Below are positions 7,406 through 7,644 of a DNA stretch of 7,644 nucleotides, in pieces; positions within the stretch are counted from its first letter, which is position 1, and each line of letters starts with the position of its first letter. The notes below the pieces were generated by a model. It saw only the letters and a list, made by a program, of their open reading frames with translations. It ran no database searches and was not told the DNA's origin. A program made the translations under genes and the position numbers. The stretch is taken from positions 1-7,644 of the forward strand of contig JAEYUH010000165.1 of the NCBI GenBank assembly GCA_023432725.1. The letters are read 5' to 3'. Origin of the DNA: Actinomycetes bacterium. GTDB taxonomy: Bacteria; Actinomycetota; Actinomycetes; Propionibacteriales; Propionibacteriaceae.

Positions 7406-7644
7406 GCCCGCAGCACCGAGGCGAAGTCGGCGGTCACGTCGAGCTGGGCCAGCACCGCGATGCCGCCCAGCCAGACCCGGTAGATCAGGCCGTACTCCGG
7501 CGGGATGTTCAGCTTGAGCGCGACGTCGTCCACCTGCATGCTGCGGTGCACCCTGCCGAACTGCGACCGGGTCCATTCCCTGTTGAACCGGAACTCGGGG
7601 GAGGCGGCCGGCTCGACGAACGGGTTGAGGTAGTCCAGCAACTC
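7375..7644 (-). CDS. C-terminal end of a probable ABC1/AarF-family atypical kinase (5' part beyond window)
   Basis: Only the last 89 codons and the TGA stop (7377-7375) are in the window; the frame is open through 7644, so the real start lies outside. A TTG near 7641 is an internal codon, not a convincing start. The visible tail contains NIPPEYGLIYRVWLGGIAVL followed by AQLDVTADFASVLRAYLPGF. From memory this resembles the C-terminus of actinobacterial ABC1/AarF/UbiB-like proteins, which carry a PPEY-(hydrophobic)-RVWLGGI-VL-QL pattern and end near a LPGF. The kinase motifs themselves would lie upstream and cannot be seen. Context supports the call: in M. tuberculosis an ABC1-family gene (Rv3197) is a neighbour of uvrD2 (Rv3198c). 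The gene converges on uvrD2 and its final codons overlap the uvrD2 3' end by 31 bp. Coding is well supported; the family assignment is moderate. Confidence 0.65.
   Translation of the reverse strand, partial: ELLDYLNPFVEPAASPEFRFNREWTRSQFGRVHRSMQVDDVALKLNIPPEYGLIYRVWLGGIAVLAQLDVTADFASVLRAYLPGFAESS

Noticed and set aside
7639..7641. TTG as the start of the right-edge minus-strand gene
   Set aside because: The frame is open to the window edge, only three bases further, and the protein resembles the tail of a much longer family, so the start lies outside.

Overview
The window comes from a very GC-rich bacterium, almost certainly an actinobacterium. The genes are packed with little space between them. 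The UvrD-type helicase ends in a cysteine cluster plus an HRDC domain, which is the actinobacterial UvrD2 architecture, and the only promoter region carries sequences resembling the actinobacterial PafBC (RecA-NDp) DNA-damage promoter. I cannot place it to genus.

Layout. Positions 1-5272, minus strand: recC (2048-5272) followed by recB (1-2051, cut by the left window edge). They are joined by an ATGA stop/start overlap, so they form a recC-recB operon. recD would be expected next, outside the window. Positions 5273-5335: a 63-bp divergent intergenic region. Positions 5336-7405, plus strand: uvrD2, a superfamily 1 DNA helicase. Positions 7375-7644, minus strand: the last 89 codons of a gene that looks like an ABC1/AarF-type atypical kinase. 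It converges on uvrD2 and overlaps its end by 31 bp. No stretch longer than 63 bp lacks a gene, and I see no RNA genes, mobile elements or CRISPR.

How it fits together. RecB and RecC are two subunits of the RecBCD helicase-nuclease that resects double-strand breaks. UvrD2 is a 3'-5' helicase of DNA repair and replication. The most interesting structure is the short region between recC and uvrD2. On each strand there is a TGTC/CGTC-type box, exactly 8 nt, and then a TAnnnT -10 hexamer, which is the layout of the PafBC-dependent promoter. The two copies lie back to back around position 5305 in an imperfect 51-bp palindrome. The uvrD2 start GTG lies 7 nt past its -10, as expected of a leaderless mRNA. 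I infer a symmetric, bidirectional, DNA-damage-inducible promoter that co-controls recCB(D) and uvrD2. The genes themselves are from known families; the arrangement and shared control are what deserve checking.
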